Source: Aurantiochytrium sp. KH105 (lineage: Eukaryota > Sar > Bigyra > Thraustochytrida > Thraustochytriidae). From it: a stretch of DNA of 64,000 bases. The stretch covers positions 44,854 to 108,853 of the forward strand of contig BGKB01000215.1 in the NCBI GenBank assembly GCA_003116975.1, in the 5' to 3' direction. Below are positions 30,716 to 39,874 of this stretch, in pieces; the stretch's first letter is position 1, and every line of letters begins with the position of its first letter. Made by a program: the position numbers and the translations under genes. The notes beneath the pieces are model-generated. The model was given only the letters and a program-made list of their open reading frames with translations. It was not told the DNA's origin and searched no databases.

Positions 30716-31843
30716 ATGCCGGCCATGAAGAAGATCGTGCTCGCCGTTGCGGCCGTGGTGTCCGTTCTCAGCGGCGCCGCTTCGGCTCAGCAGCTCGCGT
30801 CCGAGACGGTCCGCGTCTCGGTGACGCTGCCCGTCAACGTGCCTCTGGAGGTCCCCGCTGGCAAGAGCTTCAAGGACGCAGCTGCTGAGTTTTGCGAGCG
30901 CAACGGGCTCGCCGCCGTCCACGTGGATACGATCGAGCAGGCGCTCGAGGCGCGCTGGCAAGAGATGCAGGCGGAGCATCGCGTCCGTGATCAGTGCATT
31001 GCCTGGCAGCTGAGCTACGGAGTGGCGCCCAACAAGTCCTGGGGCACGATGCCGAACGATCTTCGCGTGGAATGGCTCGAAAAGTCGTGCGACACCCTCG
31101 TCCCCGCCGACCCTCCGGCCCCGCTCGTCTCCATGGACGTTTCTGTCGGGGACAACTCAGTGGTGACGCTTCGCGCCTTTGCTGGCGATACGGTCGGTAG
31201 CGCCGTGGAGCGATTCTGCAGCACGCACGGAATCGACTTGGAAGCCAACGAGAGCGTCCTGGTTGAGGCGCTTGGCAAGAAGATCGCGGATATGCGCGCT
31301 GCACAGGCGCAACCACCCGCAGGAAAGGAGGAGCAGCAAAAGGCGGGCGAGACCGAGCAGGCCGGAGATCGCAAGTTCCTGTTTTCCATTCCTTTCCAGG
31401 TCGACGGCGTCCTTGCTCGTCTCCGTGTTCATGAGGGTGACGACCTCGAGGAGCTCGTCCGCGTGTTTTGCAACTCGCAGAACTTGAGCATTGCCGAGTA
31501 CGGCGCGGTGGTCCGTAAGGCTATCATTGACACGAGTGCAGAGGTCACCAAGCAGCTGGAGCAGGAATTGATGGCGGCCCAGCAAGAAGAGCAGCAGCAG
31601 CAGCAGCAGGCTGAGCAGGCGCAATCCAAGACCGGGGTCGAGGAGAGCTCTGACCCACTCCTCCTCCTCGACGTGCCTATCAGCGTCGACGGCGTTGACT
31701 TTAGCATGAAGCTCTATGATGGCGATATCGTCAACCACAAGATCACTGCTTTCTGCAAGGAGCACAATCTCGATGAAGCCCAGCACGGCGCTCTTCTTCT
31801 CAACCACATTCGACAGCGCACCGAGGCCCTTCGCAACAACTAA
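30716..31843 (+). CDS. Secreted protein with four copies of a ~60-residue repeat domain
   Basis: 375 residues. ATG 30716 is the first ATG in frame and opens a signal peptide (KKIVLAVAAVVSVLSGAASA, cleavage near residue 22-24). Four related units follow at about 30800-30990, 31110-31300, 31370-31570 and 31650-31825. Each has a beta-type start such as MDVSVGDNSVVTLRAFAGD, a helix containing an FC pair (AEFCERNGL, ERFCSTHGI, RVFCNSQNL, AFCKEHNLD) and a helix ending near EAL or IRQR. Linkers are Gln/Glu-rich, one with a long Gln run (about 31589-31610). No catalytic motif, membrane segment or ER-retention signal is seen. The single conserved Cys per unit could pair between units or chains. I do not recognise a named family; the fold suggested is a small ubiquitin-like or PB1-like alpha/beta unit, which is inference. 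Confidence 0.85.
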   Translation: MPAMKKIVLAVAAVVSVLSGAASAQQLASETVRVSVTLPVNVPLEVPAGKSFKDAAAEFCERNGLAAVHVDTIEQALEARWQEMQAEHRVRDQCIAWQLSYGVAPNKSWGTMPNDLRVEWLEKSCDTLVPADPPAPLVSMDVSVGDNSVVTLRAFAGDTVGSAVERFCSTHGIDLEANESVLVEALGKKIADMRAAQAQPPAGKEEQQKAGETEQAGDRKFLFSIPFQVDGVLARLRVHEGDDLEELVRVFCNSQNLSIAEYGAVVRKAIIDTSAEVTKQLEQELMAAQQEEQQQQQQAEQAQSKTGVEESSDPLLLLDVPISVDGVDFSMKLYDGDIVNHKITAFCKEHNLDEAQHGALLLNHIRQRTEALRNN

Positions 31844-32261
31844 GTCGTCGGCACCTTGCCTTCTATAAAAAAAATAACTTACATGCACTGTCAGCAAAAA
31901 GAGAAAAGACAAACAAGCCTTTTACTGTTGAGTTTACCATTGCCATTGATTGCTTTCTCGCTCGCTTGTCTGTTTGCTTGCTTGCTTGCTTGCCTGCTTG
32001 CCTGCTTGCCTGCTTGCTTATTGCGATGACATGTCCTACATTCGCTCTAGGCCTACAACTCCTCACTCGCCTCACTCTCTCTGTTATCAACGGGCTGCAG
32101 CAAAAATCTGTTGCGTAGGGGACGAGAACGAGCGCGCGCGACGCGGCGGGCGCGAGGCCGCGGGGGAGTAGAGTCGAAAAGGCAAGAGACGAGGCAGTGC
32201 ACAGCTGATCCAAGGTGCGAGGTACCGGCCGTGTCAGTGCGTAAACGCGAGCGAAGGAAAG
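31844..32261. other. Intergenic: 3' flank and NPL4 promoter
   Basis: Contains a GCTTGC/GCCTGC repeat (about 31960-32022), then a leader running to the NPL4 ATG. No gene is seen. Confidence 0.5.
31960..32022 (+). repeat. GCTT/GCCT tetranucleotide repeat upstream of NPL4
   Basis: About fifteen units alternating GCTT and GCCT, on the NPL4 sense strand and 240 bases before its ATG. Confidence 0.8.
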
Positions 32262-33800
32262 ATGCTTGTGCGGCTGAGGACCAAAGTTGGCATGTGGAGG
32301 CAGGAGACCTCCGAAGGCGCCCCACTCGCCGAGCTCATTGCCACCGTGGAGCATGACAAGTCCGTAAGAATCAACAAGGTGTCGCTCAAGCCTGACTTCT
32401 CGCAAGAAATCCAGGACCAACGCGCCAAACCGCTGCGTGAGTTTGGCATCAAGCACGGCGATATCCTTTACGTTGACGCTGAGGGCGCTGTACCCGGCAG
32501 CGGTGGTGCGGCAGGGGCATCTGCCAGTAAAAATGGCGGCGGGCTCGCTGGCGCAGGGCCGCGAAAAATCGATGCCCATGGCAACTTGGTCAAAGCCGAG
32601 AATGAGGTCGATCCGCAAGGGTTCCGCCCGGGTCTTCAGTCGTTGCGCACGCAAAAGCTGCACTGGACCTTGACGGACATGGTGGAATTTGACCAAAAGT
32701 ATACTTTTGAGATCAAGGGCGAACAGAAATCCTTTTGCGCCAGTGCCAGCCTCGATGCAGACTCGTGCAACCGATTTCAAATGTACTTGCAAAATTTTGG
32801 CTTTCTGCAGCCGCGATGCGCCTATCTGTACGGCAAATTTGTCGACGCCGAAGACATTCCCGGTAGCGTCGAGCACCGCGCCAAACATGGCTCCGAGGAT
32901 GAGAAGAAGGCGGCAGCCGCCGCCACAGGGGCCACCGCGGGTAGCTCGGTGTCAGAGCTCAAAGCCTCGGGTAGGCGGCAAATCAAGGTGGAGGACCTGG
33001 AGAAAATGGTGAAACAGGACGAGCGCCCGGAAAAGGGCGTCATTGTGCATGCCTTTTATGAGCCTTTGCAGGAAGCCTCTGCAGAGGGCGTGCAATTGCT
33101 CGAGGACCCTCGTGAAGAAAAAGTCGAGGCGGTCGCCAAGGCGCTCGGACTCGAAAAAGTGGGCTTCCTCTTTTCACACCCGCCTGGCCGCGAGGGCTAC
33201 ACGATTTCCACACACGAGGTCAGCAACGCTGCAGAGCAAGCTCTCGAAGCAACCGACGGCAAAATGGACAGCCCCTTCGTCGTCGTCAAGGTAACGAGCG
33301 AGAGCGGTAACGCCTCCTTTGATGCCTTTTCGCTCACGCCACAGTGCCTCGAGATGGTCGCAGAGGACGCTATCCTTAGCATGCGCGATGCGCCGGGTCA
33401 CTCTGCCGTTAATGAGACGTTTACGGTGATTGTCGAGAAGAAAGGCGCCGAGGTTGTGGACAACGACTTTTTCATTAAACGTGTGCCTATTCTCAGTCAC
33501 ACGAGTCCCTTTGCAGGCGCTTTCCCGCGCTACAACCGCATCCAGGGGGACCAGCCATCGGCACAGGCGCTCAAGCGTGTCTTGGAGCCTTTGGGCCGCA
33601 ACCCCTCCGACGCGGCCCTTGCCAAGGCTCTTGCCGATTTCCAGGTTCTCATCTACCTCACGGAGCTCTTTGATTCCGAAGAGGATATTACGAGCATTGC
33701 ACGCTCTGTGGCTTCGCACGTTGTGCCAGGTCAAGAGCCTGTTCCGATCCAGGAGGGCTACAAGCTGCTCATGTTTTCCATGGCTGGAATTGAGAATTAG
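32262..33800 (+). CDS. NPL4: NPL4 homologue (cofactor of Cdc48/p97)
   Basis: 512 residues in one exon. NPL4 pairs with UFD1 to recruit ubiquitinated proteins to the Cdc48/p97 unfoldase for ERAD and other extraction tasks. The N terminus is a ubiquitin-like (UBX-like) domain (about 1-80, MLVRLRTKVGMWRQE to GDILYVDAEG). Then comes the NPL4 core, HWTLTDMVEFDQKY, RFQMYLQNFGFLQPRCAYLYG, and the inactive MPN-type part with AFYEPLQE, QLLEDPREEKVEAVAKALG, LEKVGFLFSHPP and LTPQCLEMVAEDAILSMRDAP. The Cys pairs expected of the metazoan/yeast NPL4 zinc finger just before HWTLTDM are not visible, and there is no C-terminal NZF finger. In this it resembles plant-type NPL4 as I know it. A low-complexity Gly/Ala insert separates the UBL from the core. 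Confidence 0.9.
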   Translation: MLVRLRTKVGMWRQETSEGAPLAELIATVEHDKSVRINKVSLKPDFSQEIQDQRAKPLREFGIKHGDILYVDAEGAVPGSGGAAGASASKNGGGLAGAGPRKIDAHGNLVKAENEVDPQGFRPGLQSLRTQKLHWTLTDMVEFDQKYTFEIKGEQKSFCASASLDADSCNRFQMYLQNFGFLQPRCAYLYGKFVDAEDIPGSVEHRAKHGSEDEKKAAAAATGATAGSSVSELKASGRRQIKVEDLEKMVKQDERPEKGVIVHAFYEPLQEASAEGVQLLEDPREEKVEAVAKALGLEKVGFLFSHPPGREGYTISTHEVSNAAEQALEATDGKMDSPFVVVKVTSESGNASFDAFSLTPQCLEMVAEDAILSMRDAPGHSAVNETFTVIVEKKGAEVVDNDFFIKRVPILSHTSPFAGAFPRYNRIQGDQPSAQALKRVLEPLGRNPSDAALAKALADFQVLIYLTELFDSEEDITSIARSVASHVVPGQEPVPIQEGYKLLMFSMAGIEN

Positions 33801-34079
33801 GGATTTGGTCTAGGTCGAGGCCAAGGTCTACTTGCCCAACAAGAAGCTATTGTTACCCTTGCACGTAATGATGCGAAGAAAACTGAATGTGGTCTTTTCA
33901 GAAACAAAACAAAAAACTCTTTATGAACGCGAAAGCAGGCGTCACGTGTCACGCGAGCTGGCGATTGAGGAAACTTTACTACTTTTTAAAAAAAAATGCA
34001 GAGCAAAGTACTTTGACAGTTTTAAAATCTTTTGGAGGAGAGCCCGAACTATTTGCATTTCGTCCAAGTTTCCCCCCTT

Positions 34080-35126
34080 TCAACGGCGTCTCCTTCGCTT
34101 CGACGGAGGATTTCCGAATGACCCAAACCCAAGCGGCAACATGGCCCTCATCTGAGCCTCGGAGATGGCGCGTTCTATTGGACATTGTTGCGCAGCGTCA
34201 GCGTTCAGGCCTACCCGCATCCGCTCCCGAAATTGGACGCATGGGTTGGCGATAAAACGCACGCCAGAAGTGCCCTCCGTTGGTGCAAAATTCTTGCCGC
34301 GAGCGTGCAGCAAGAATGGGTGGCACAACGCTACATCGCCAGCTTTACCGCGCACCTCGACAGGCTGATCAAGGGCGCCTGGAATACGCATAGCGCGTTT
34401 CGAGACTTGACTGCCTGGTAAACCTTGCGGGGCCTCGGGAGTCGCATCCATGAGGACCTTGGTGACCGCTACATGGGAACCCGAGGCAAGAGCGGTCCCT
34501 CCACACTCGGGACCAATGTCGCTAAAGAGAAAAATGGGCAATAGTGCTTGCTCTGCGCTGTCGAGACGGTGCGCAAAGTGCGCGCCATCGACGTGCCAAG
34601 CACCATCGGCGCCCCACTCCTGCTTGTCTGCCCTTTCCTCTGGCCACGAGATAGCCCACCAACCAAGTCCAAACTTGTCCTCGTGCCAACGATCTCGGCC
34701 TCCGGTGAGCTGGTCGATGGCTCTCAAGACCCGAGGAGAGAGTACCTCACTCACCCAGTCTCGCTCCAGATATTCAACAGCTGCTTCGCTTGAACCTCGA
34801 GCATCCTGTTTGGTCTCTACTTTGGGAGAATCTTGCCGTGACGGGGAAGGCGCTCGCCCAGGCGGAAAAAAGACCTTGCGCATGCCAACATGGTGCGGCC
34901 AGCTCGACCGTTCTTCCCGCTGAATTCCATGTGTCGCTCCGAGTTGAGGCCACAATTCTGTTTCACGAACACGATGGGCTACATTTGGAGAAAACCCTTC
35001 GCGAAGCATGACATAGCCATCACGGACAAAGGCTTCTATATCTTCTGTCGAAAGCGCCCCCTCAACCGAGGGCACCGTTGTGGTAGTATGGGCGCTCAGG
35101 TGATCCGTAGCGCTCAAAATTGTCAT
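34080..35126 (-). CDS. PhyH-type Fe(II)/2-oxoglutarate dioxygenase
   Basis: 348 residues from ATG 35126, which opens MTILSATDHLSAH. The phytanoyl-CoA dioxygenase-like plan is visible: N-terminal STEDIEAFVRDGYVMLREGF; the iron-binding HxD in GAWHVDGAHFAHRL; LFSDIGPECGGTALASGSHV; and the distal His with the co-substrate Arg in CHPFLLHARGKN and SGVRFIANPC. Family members hydroxylate small or lipid substrates, often in peroxisomes; the substrate here is unknown. The tail PPSKRRRRR is basic and could be a nuclear signal. The frame is open further upstream, through a Pro-rich stretch, so the start is not certain. With this start the gene overlaps the 3' end of the coiled-coil gene on the same strand by 65 bases. 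Confidence 0.85.
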   Translation of the reverse strand: MTILSATDHLSAHTTTTVPSVEGALSTEDIEAFVRDGYVMLREGFSPNVAHRVRETELWPQLGATHGIQREERSSWPHHVGMRKVFFPPGRAPSPSRQDSPKVETKQDARGSSEAAVEYLERDWVSEVLSPRVLRAIDQLTGGRDRWHEDKFGLGWWAISWPEERADKQEWGADGAWHVDGAHFAHRLDSAEQALLPIFLFSDIGPECGGTALASGSHVAVTKVLMDATPEAPQGLPGSQVSKRAMRIPGALDQPVEVRGKAGDVALCHPFLLHARGKNFAPTEGTSGVRFIANPCVQFRERMRVGLNADAAQQCPIERAISEAQMRAMLPLGFGSFGNPPSKRRRRR

Positions 35127-36453
35127 ATGCTGGGCTGTTTCCTCGAGCGTACGAGTTGCTTGATGTCGTGGTAGCGGCGGCGGCGGTGGTGGCGGCGGCG
35201 ATGGAAGAGGTGGCCGTGGCGGGATGGGATGGAGTGACGCTAAAACGTGACTCTCCATAGGTTCGATCCCAGGCCGCATCCTCTCTTCCTCCGTTTCTCG
35301 AGTCGTTTCCGAGGTACTGTCTTCCGCTTGCATCCTTGTGATGGAAAAGCGGACTTTGAATCTGCTGCGAATGAAGGTCAGGATTCTGCGTAGGTACGAA
35401 AGGATTTGATACAGGTGAATAAGATCTGGTTTCACTCCGCGACGGCGTACGCTCTGATCTCCAGTTTGAACCTTCTGCTACAAGAGGGTCAGACGGGAGC
35501 GCTCGAAGTTTGTCTCGTAGGCGATCAAGGAGCTTGTTTGTACGTCTTTCCTGAACGTCAAGCGCTTCGGCAAGAGCGGCGCGATCCGTGTCTGCGTTAC
35601 GCCGGAGCGTCCCCACCTTGGTCTCTAGATCCTCTGTACGTATTGCTAGCGTGTCGAGCTGCTCCTTGAATCGCTCGATTGGCTCGTTGGCGTGCGCCGA
35701 CGAAGCGCCGTTTTGGGCAAGCGGAAGCTTGCTGCGAAGATCCGCAAGTTTGCCTTCGAGATCCGAAGCCCTCCTATCAAGATCGGTGAGCTGTGCGAGT
35801 CGATTATTTTCAGTATTCTCGTGCCTCGTCTCGACCGCGTCCAGGCGATCTGCCAGGTCTTTGTAGCGCTCGTCGCCTTGCGCCGAAGCCTCGTGCTGCA
35901 CGTCGGCGAGTTTGGTTTGAAGTCTAGCAAGGGCTCTCGCGTTCTCCTGCACTCGACGATCCAAAGAGCTTGAAATACTTTGGGCTTTAGGCCCGCTTTG
36001 CACAAGCTCGGCAAGGTTGTCGAGGCGAGTCTCCAAGAAGTCGATTCTGCGATCGGATTCTTCTTGGGCTTGGCTCTGTTGGAGGACGACTTTGGAGAGC
36101 TCGTTGACAGTCTCCGATATAGCGTCTGCAGTAGGGCGCAAGTCTTCGAACGCTTCGTGGCGAAGATCCTCGCAGAGGAGCTCAAGATCCTGAAGCCGCT
36201 CTTGTTGCTGGGCAAGTAGAGTCCGCGTTTGGGCTTGGCCTGGGGGTGGTGAATGGAGTCGAGGGCTTGCTTCTGCGCGACGGCGCGAGGTCAGGTCTGT
36301 CTGTGTGCGTGGCCTTGTGTGTAGAGTGCCTCTCGTGTCCCCTTTCGGGCTCAGGCGCCGTCGTTGTTGTCCCGCCTTCCTCGTTGTCGCCGTCGTCGTG
36401 GCAAGAGACGGTTTTCTCCTCGTCGTCGTCGTCGTCCTCGTTGTGTGCGCTCG
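35062..36453 (-). CDS. Coiled-coil protein
   Basis: From ATG 36453 the product has 463 residues; an in-frame ATG at 36729 would give 555 but adds Thr/Arg-rich sequence that looks non-coding. Residues from about 36200 to 35500 form a long heptad-rich coiled coil (LAQQQERLQDLELLCEDL, DRRIDFLETRLDNLAELVQ, RLDAVETRHENTENNRLAQL, LAEALDVQERRTNKLLDRL). The C terminus is Ser/Pro/Thr-rich and ends ERPYYHNGALG. No motor, SMC or other enzymatic domain is seen. Such proteins often serve in cytoskeletal or centrosomal scaffolds, but nothing here fixes the role. The last 65 bases overlap the start of the dioxygenase gene in another frame. The gene is head to head with the kelch gene. Confidence 0.7.
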   Translation of the reverse strand, partial: RAHTTRTTTTTRRKPSLATTTATTRKAGQQRRRLSPKGDTRGTLHTRPRTQTDLTSRRRAEASPRLHSPPPGQAQTRTLLAQQQERLQDLELLCEDLRHEAFEDLRPTADAISETVNELSKVVLQQSQAQEESDRRIDFLETRLDNLAELVQSGPKAQSISSSLDRRVQENARALARLQTKLADVQHEASAQGDERYKDLADRLDAVETRHENTENNRLAQLTDLDRRASDLEGKLADLRSKLPLAQNGASSAHANEPIERFKEQLDTLAIRTEDLETKVGTLRRNADTDRAALAEALDVQERRTNKLLDRLRDKLRALPSDPLVAEGSNWRSERTPSRSETRSYSPVSNPFVPTQNPDLHSQQIQSPLFHHKDASGRQYLGNDSRNGGREDAAWDRTYGESRFSVTPSHPATATSSIAAATTAAAATTTSSNSYARGNSPAYDNFERYGSPERPYYHNGALG

Positions 36454-37045
36454 CATCTGCAAGCTCGTTATCGCGCGACTAATGCTGGCTGCTACAGCGC
36501 TTGCCCTCGAGCTCTGTGCGCGCGTGCGCGCTCTAGTAGACAGATCGCAAGCTTGAGCAGCCCATGGACAAACTCTTATCACTCGTTGCTCACCTCCTCC
36601 TTCTTCTTTCAATCCGCACAACCCATTTCTGAAATCGACCGTGGACGCAACCCATTTCGGCACACCGCGGCTCGTCATGGTTTTTTCCCAAGGGGTGCCT
36701 CTAACCACCGCGAGCACGGCGAGAGACAAGCCAAGCCCACCACGGAGGTAGTAGTCCCCAAACCCCTTTGCTCCTTTTCTTGCCGGCGTGCCTTAGTGGC
36801 TGGCTGATTATCCTCGAGCGGCGGAGTCCGCTCGGAGCTGCACGACTCCGAGGAGGTGGAGACGGAGACTTCGAGTAAGACGTGGCTGGAGCTTGCCGCT
36901 CAGCAGAGACAAAGACAGCTTGGCTGTCCTGCCCGCCCTGCTTTGCCCTACGCACGCCACGCCAGGAGGCAAGGGAAAAAGAAGAAAGCGAGGGAAGATC
37001 ACGAAGTAGCAGGAATAGGAAACAACTTGGACGAACACACATAAG
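36454..37045. other. Head-to-head promoter region, coiled-coil and kelch genes
   Basis: About 590 bases between the two divergent ATGs (or 316 if the coiled-coil start is 36729). No separate gene is seen. An alternative minus-strand frame with an Asp-rich run overlaps about 36340-36480. Confidence 0.4.
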
Positions 37046-38824
37046 ATGAGCCTGCACGACGCGCTGTACCAGAGCGAGGGCGAGCAAGAGGAGGCTGCGG
37101 CTCGCAACGGGGATGAGGAGGTCATTGACGTGGAAGAGATTCTGCGAAAGTACACCACGAAAAAGAAGTCAGCAAGCCCGCAACGAAGCGAGGATGGCGA
37201 AAGCGTTGTCTTGCGCAGCCTGACTGCCGAAGTGGAGGCGGAAAGCGAGTTGCCAGATGATTTTGCGAGCCGCAAGACGCGCGATGGGCGCGTGGAGCTC
37301 CAACTTTCTTCGTTTACCGGCCGCATCGTGCTTCCTGTGGGCGTCAAGGTGATTTCTCAAACGAGCACGCGAAGGCGCGAGGCGCCTTGCGACAGCTCTT
37401 ACGGGTCAGCGTCGCCACTCATGTATCGTCATGATGACACGGATAGTGGACAGAGCTCTGATGAGGAAGCGCACGTGATTCCGCAAAAGAGCTTGCGTTC
37501 GCCCCGAGAAATGGCGACGAAGTCAAAGTCTGCCTCTTCGCCCAAATGCACAGACGCAGGTGGTCGTGCGGCCGCTACAGTCGGTGTTGTCGAAGCCAAG
37601 GCTGCAAAGACAGCACGCAAAGAGACACGCCCTGCTCCACGCTGGGGCGCCAGCCTTACGGCGACGCAGCCGGGAAAGATGCTCTTGTTTGGTGGCGAGT
37701 CCAAGTCGCACGCGGAGCTCATGGGCGATGTGCATGTTTGCACTGTAAACCCGGATGGAAAGAGCGCAACGTGGAGCACGCCTGCTGGGTGGGAGGGGAC
37801 GCCCACAGCCTGGCACTCTGCCACTTATCTGCCCAATACGGGCCATCTTGTCGTCTTTGGCGGTGTAACCGAAGAGGGCGAGACCGACGCCTGCAATGTC
37901 TTTGACTGGGACATTGGGCTTTGGTACCCGTTGACGACGAGCGGCCTTGGACCGAGTGCCCGCATGGGCCACTCGGCGTGCGCGCTGGGCAAGGGTGGGG
38001 AGCGACTTTTTATCTTTGGCGGCAAAGCTGGGCGCCGCGAGCTCAACGACCTGTACATGCTCAACACGCAGAACTGGCGCTGGACGCGACCCGAAACCAA
38101 GGGAAACGCGCCACGCGCGCGCGTCTTTCATGCATGTGCTGCCGCCGGTCTCCATCGAATGGTGGTGATGGGGGGTCGAATTGGCGAGTCAAAGCTTCTG
38201 GACGATGTGCACGTATTGACCGAGGAGACCTTTGGCGCCCTGTCGTGGTCGTCGCCAGTCGTGACCGGCATCTACTTTCGCCCGCGTTGCGGGCATGTGG
38301 CGGTGCCAAAGCCCACTTCAGGCGCCAAAATCTTCATCACGGGTGGATGGGACACTACCAAGAACAAGGTTTACGACGATATCTTTTGTTTGGATGTGGA
38401 TGATGCACACATGACCAATGTTTCGCAAGCAGCAGCATCAACATCAGTAAAAATCAGCGCCGTGAGCGGGCATGGAGCTGCCATTGACGCGCAGTCGGAA
38501 GCCTTGGTCGTTTTTGGCGGACAAACCTCGGCGGAGGCTGGCGAGGAGACGATTTCCAATGAAACGGAAATTATGCTGCTCGGGCCCGCCAAGGCCGAGC
38601 GGCCAGTCTCTCCTTCAAGTAAGCGAAAGGCCGATGCAGATGTGCGACAAGTAAAGCACGCGACACCGACACGCGAAGATCGCAAGGTAGCTTCTGCATC
38701 AAGTTCAACGAAGCGAAAGCTCGCACACAAGGCATCTTCGAAGCAGGACCTCGTTGGGCGACTCGTGAAGCCGCGTCGATATGTGGATAGGGCGCCCCCT
38801 GCTCTCGACCTGAGTGAACTTTGA
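37046..38824 (+). CDS. Kelch-repeat protein
   Basis: 592 residues, one exon. An acidic N terminus holds EEVIDVEEILRKYTTKKK. A Ser/Lys-rich linker follows, then a kelch propeller of about six blades (about 37630-38580) with repeats such as GKMLLFGGESKSHAELMGDV, GHLVVFGGVTEEGETDACN, ERLFIFGGKAGRRELNDLYM, HRMVVMGGRIGESKLLDDVH and AKIFITGGWDTTKNKVYDDI. The C-terminal tail is Lys/Arg/Ser-rich (SSKRKADADVRQVK, STKRKLAHKASSK), consistent with nuclear localisation. No BTB, F-box or phosphatase domain is attached. Kelch propellers bind proteins; the partner is unknown. The start is the first ATG after a GC-rich leader. Confidence 0.9.
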   Translation: MSLHDALYQSEGEQEEAAARNGDEEVIDVEEILRKYTTKKKSASPQRSEDGESVVLRSLTAEVEAESELPDDFASRKTRDGRVELQLSSFTGRIVLPVGVKVISQTSTRRREAPCDSSYGSASPLMYRHDDTDSGQSSDEEAHVIPQKSLRSPREMATKSKSASSPKCTDAGGRAAATVGVVEAKAAKTARKETRPAPRWGASLTATQPGKMLLFGGESKSHAELMGDVHVCTVNPDGKSATWSTPAGWEGTPTAWHSATYLPNTGHLVVFGGVTEEGETDACNVFDWDIGLWYPLTTSGLGPSARMGHSACALGKGGERLFIFGGKAGRRELNDLYMLNTQNWRWTRPETKGNAPRARVFHACAAAGLHRMVVMGGRIGESKLLDDVHVLTEETFGALSWSSPVVTGIYFRPRCGHVAVPKPTSGAKIFITGGWDTTKNKVYDDIFCLDVDDAHMTNVSQAAASTSVKISAVSGHGAAIDAQSEALVVFGGQTSAEAGEETISNETEIMLLGPAKAERPVSPSSKRKADADVRQVKHATPTREDRKVASASSSTKRKLAHKASSKQDLVGRLVKPRRYVDRAPPALDLSEL

Positions 38825-39095
38825 TGCACTTCAAAGAACGCTGCCATGCAAGCGAGCAAACAAGCATGGTATACGAAGTAGGGAAGGAAGAAAAAGAAGG
38901 AAAGATTGGGCCAAAGCTAGAGCTGGAGCTCAACCAGAACGTTGCGCTTGCTGGCACAACGTTCAAAGGAGAAAAGAAAGGCTTGGCGGTGGTAGGAAAT
39001 GTGAAACTGAAGTTAGTGCGGTATGTATCCCTGCAGTAGCGAGATTGATAAACAAAACACAAGATTGTATTGACGAAGGAGTCTCAGAAGCATGT

Positions 39096-39701
39096 TCATG
39101 ACAAGGTGTCGGCGCTAAAATCTTGATCGACTTTTGTCGGGGACGGAGAGGGAGCGGAGAATTTTGCAGCGAGCGTGTCTCTGGATTGCGGGTTCTCGCG
39201 TTGATAGAATTTCTGCAAGAGAGAGACTGCTTCGTCCGCAAGAAGGCCTGCGCGCAGGTCAGCATCTGGGTCGACAGTGATGACGGATCCACATCCGCCA
39301 AACTTGTCGTTGCCGCAGCCAAAGGTGATTTTTCGCACGCCAACCTCGCGCAGCGCGCCGGCGCACATGATGCAGGGCTCGCAGGTTACAAAGAGCTCGG
39401 AAGAAGCGAGAAGGTCCTTTGCGCTGGGTCCAACCCTGGCAAAGAGACGATCGATGGCAACGATTTCCGCGTGGCGCGTTGCATTGGCCTCCTCGTTGGT
39501 TTCGTTGCCGCCACTCGTCAGCACCGTTTCCTCGGCGGCGACATTTTCTTCACCTTGCCTCACAACAAATACGCAGCCGATCGGAACCTCTCGTCTCGCG
39601 AGCGCTGCTTCTCCCTCGGCAAGCGCCGCGCGCATCCAGCGTGCTGCTCCTGCGCCTGCACCTGCTCCTGCCTCGTGGTGGTCTTCTAGAGAGCTGCTCA
39701 T
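39096..39701 (-). CDS. ADAT2: tRNA-specific adenosine deaminase 2 (ADAT2/Tad2-like)
   Basis: 201 residues from ATG 39701; an ATG 45 bases upstream (39746) would add a basic extension. The zinc deaminase motifs are HAEIVAID (His77, catalytic Glu79) and TCEPCIMCAGAL (Cys110, Cys113), followed by ITFGCGNDKFGGCGSV, typical of ADAT2. With ADAT3 it converts the wobble adenosine of tRNAs to inosine. A Gly/Ala repeat precedes the catalytic domain. The C-terminal tail after FYQRENPQ is Ser/Pro-rich and not conserved in any way I can see. Confidence 0.9.
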   Translation of the reverse strand: MSSSLEDHHEAGAGAGAGAARWMRAALAEGEAALARREVPIGCVFVVRQGEENVAAEETVLTSGGNETNEEANATRHAEIVAIDRLFARVGPSAKDLLASSELFVTCEPCIMCAGALREVGVRKITFGCGNDKFGGCGSVITVDPDADLRAGLLADEAVSLLQKFYQRENPQSRDTLAAKFSAPSPSPTKVDQDFSADTLS

Positions 39702-39874
39702 CGCGAGATGCCTGCGTCTGCTTGCGCGGTGAGCCGCCCGACCCACCAGGCTAGGCCCGGTCCAAGTCTTCCTTCGCCTCGGTCTCGTCTCGTCTCGGCG
39801 TTCGCGCTCGCGCTCTCAAGTCTCTCTCCCGCCCCGCCGCGGGGCGCACAGAAGCGCCGGCGCGCAGATCGCCC

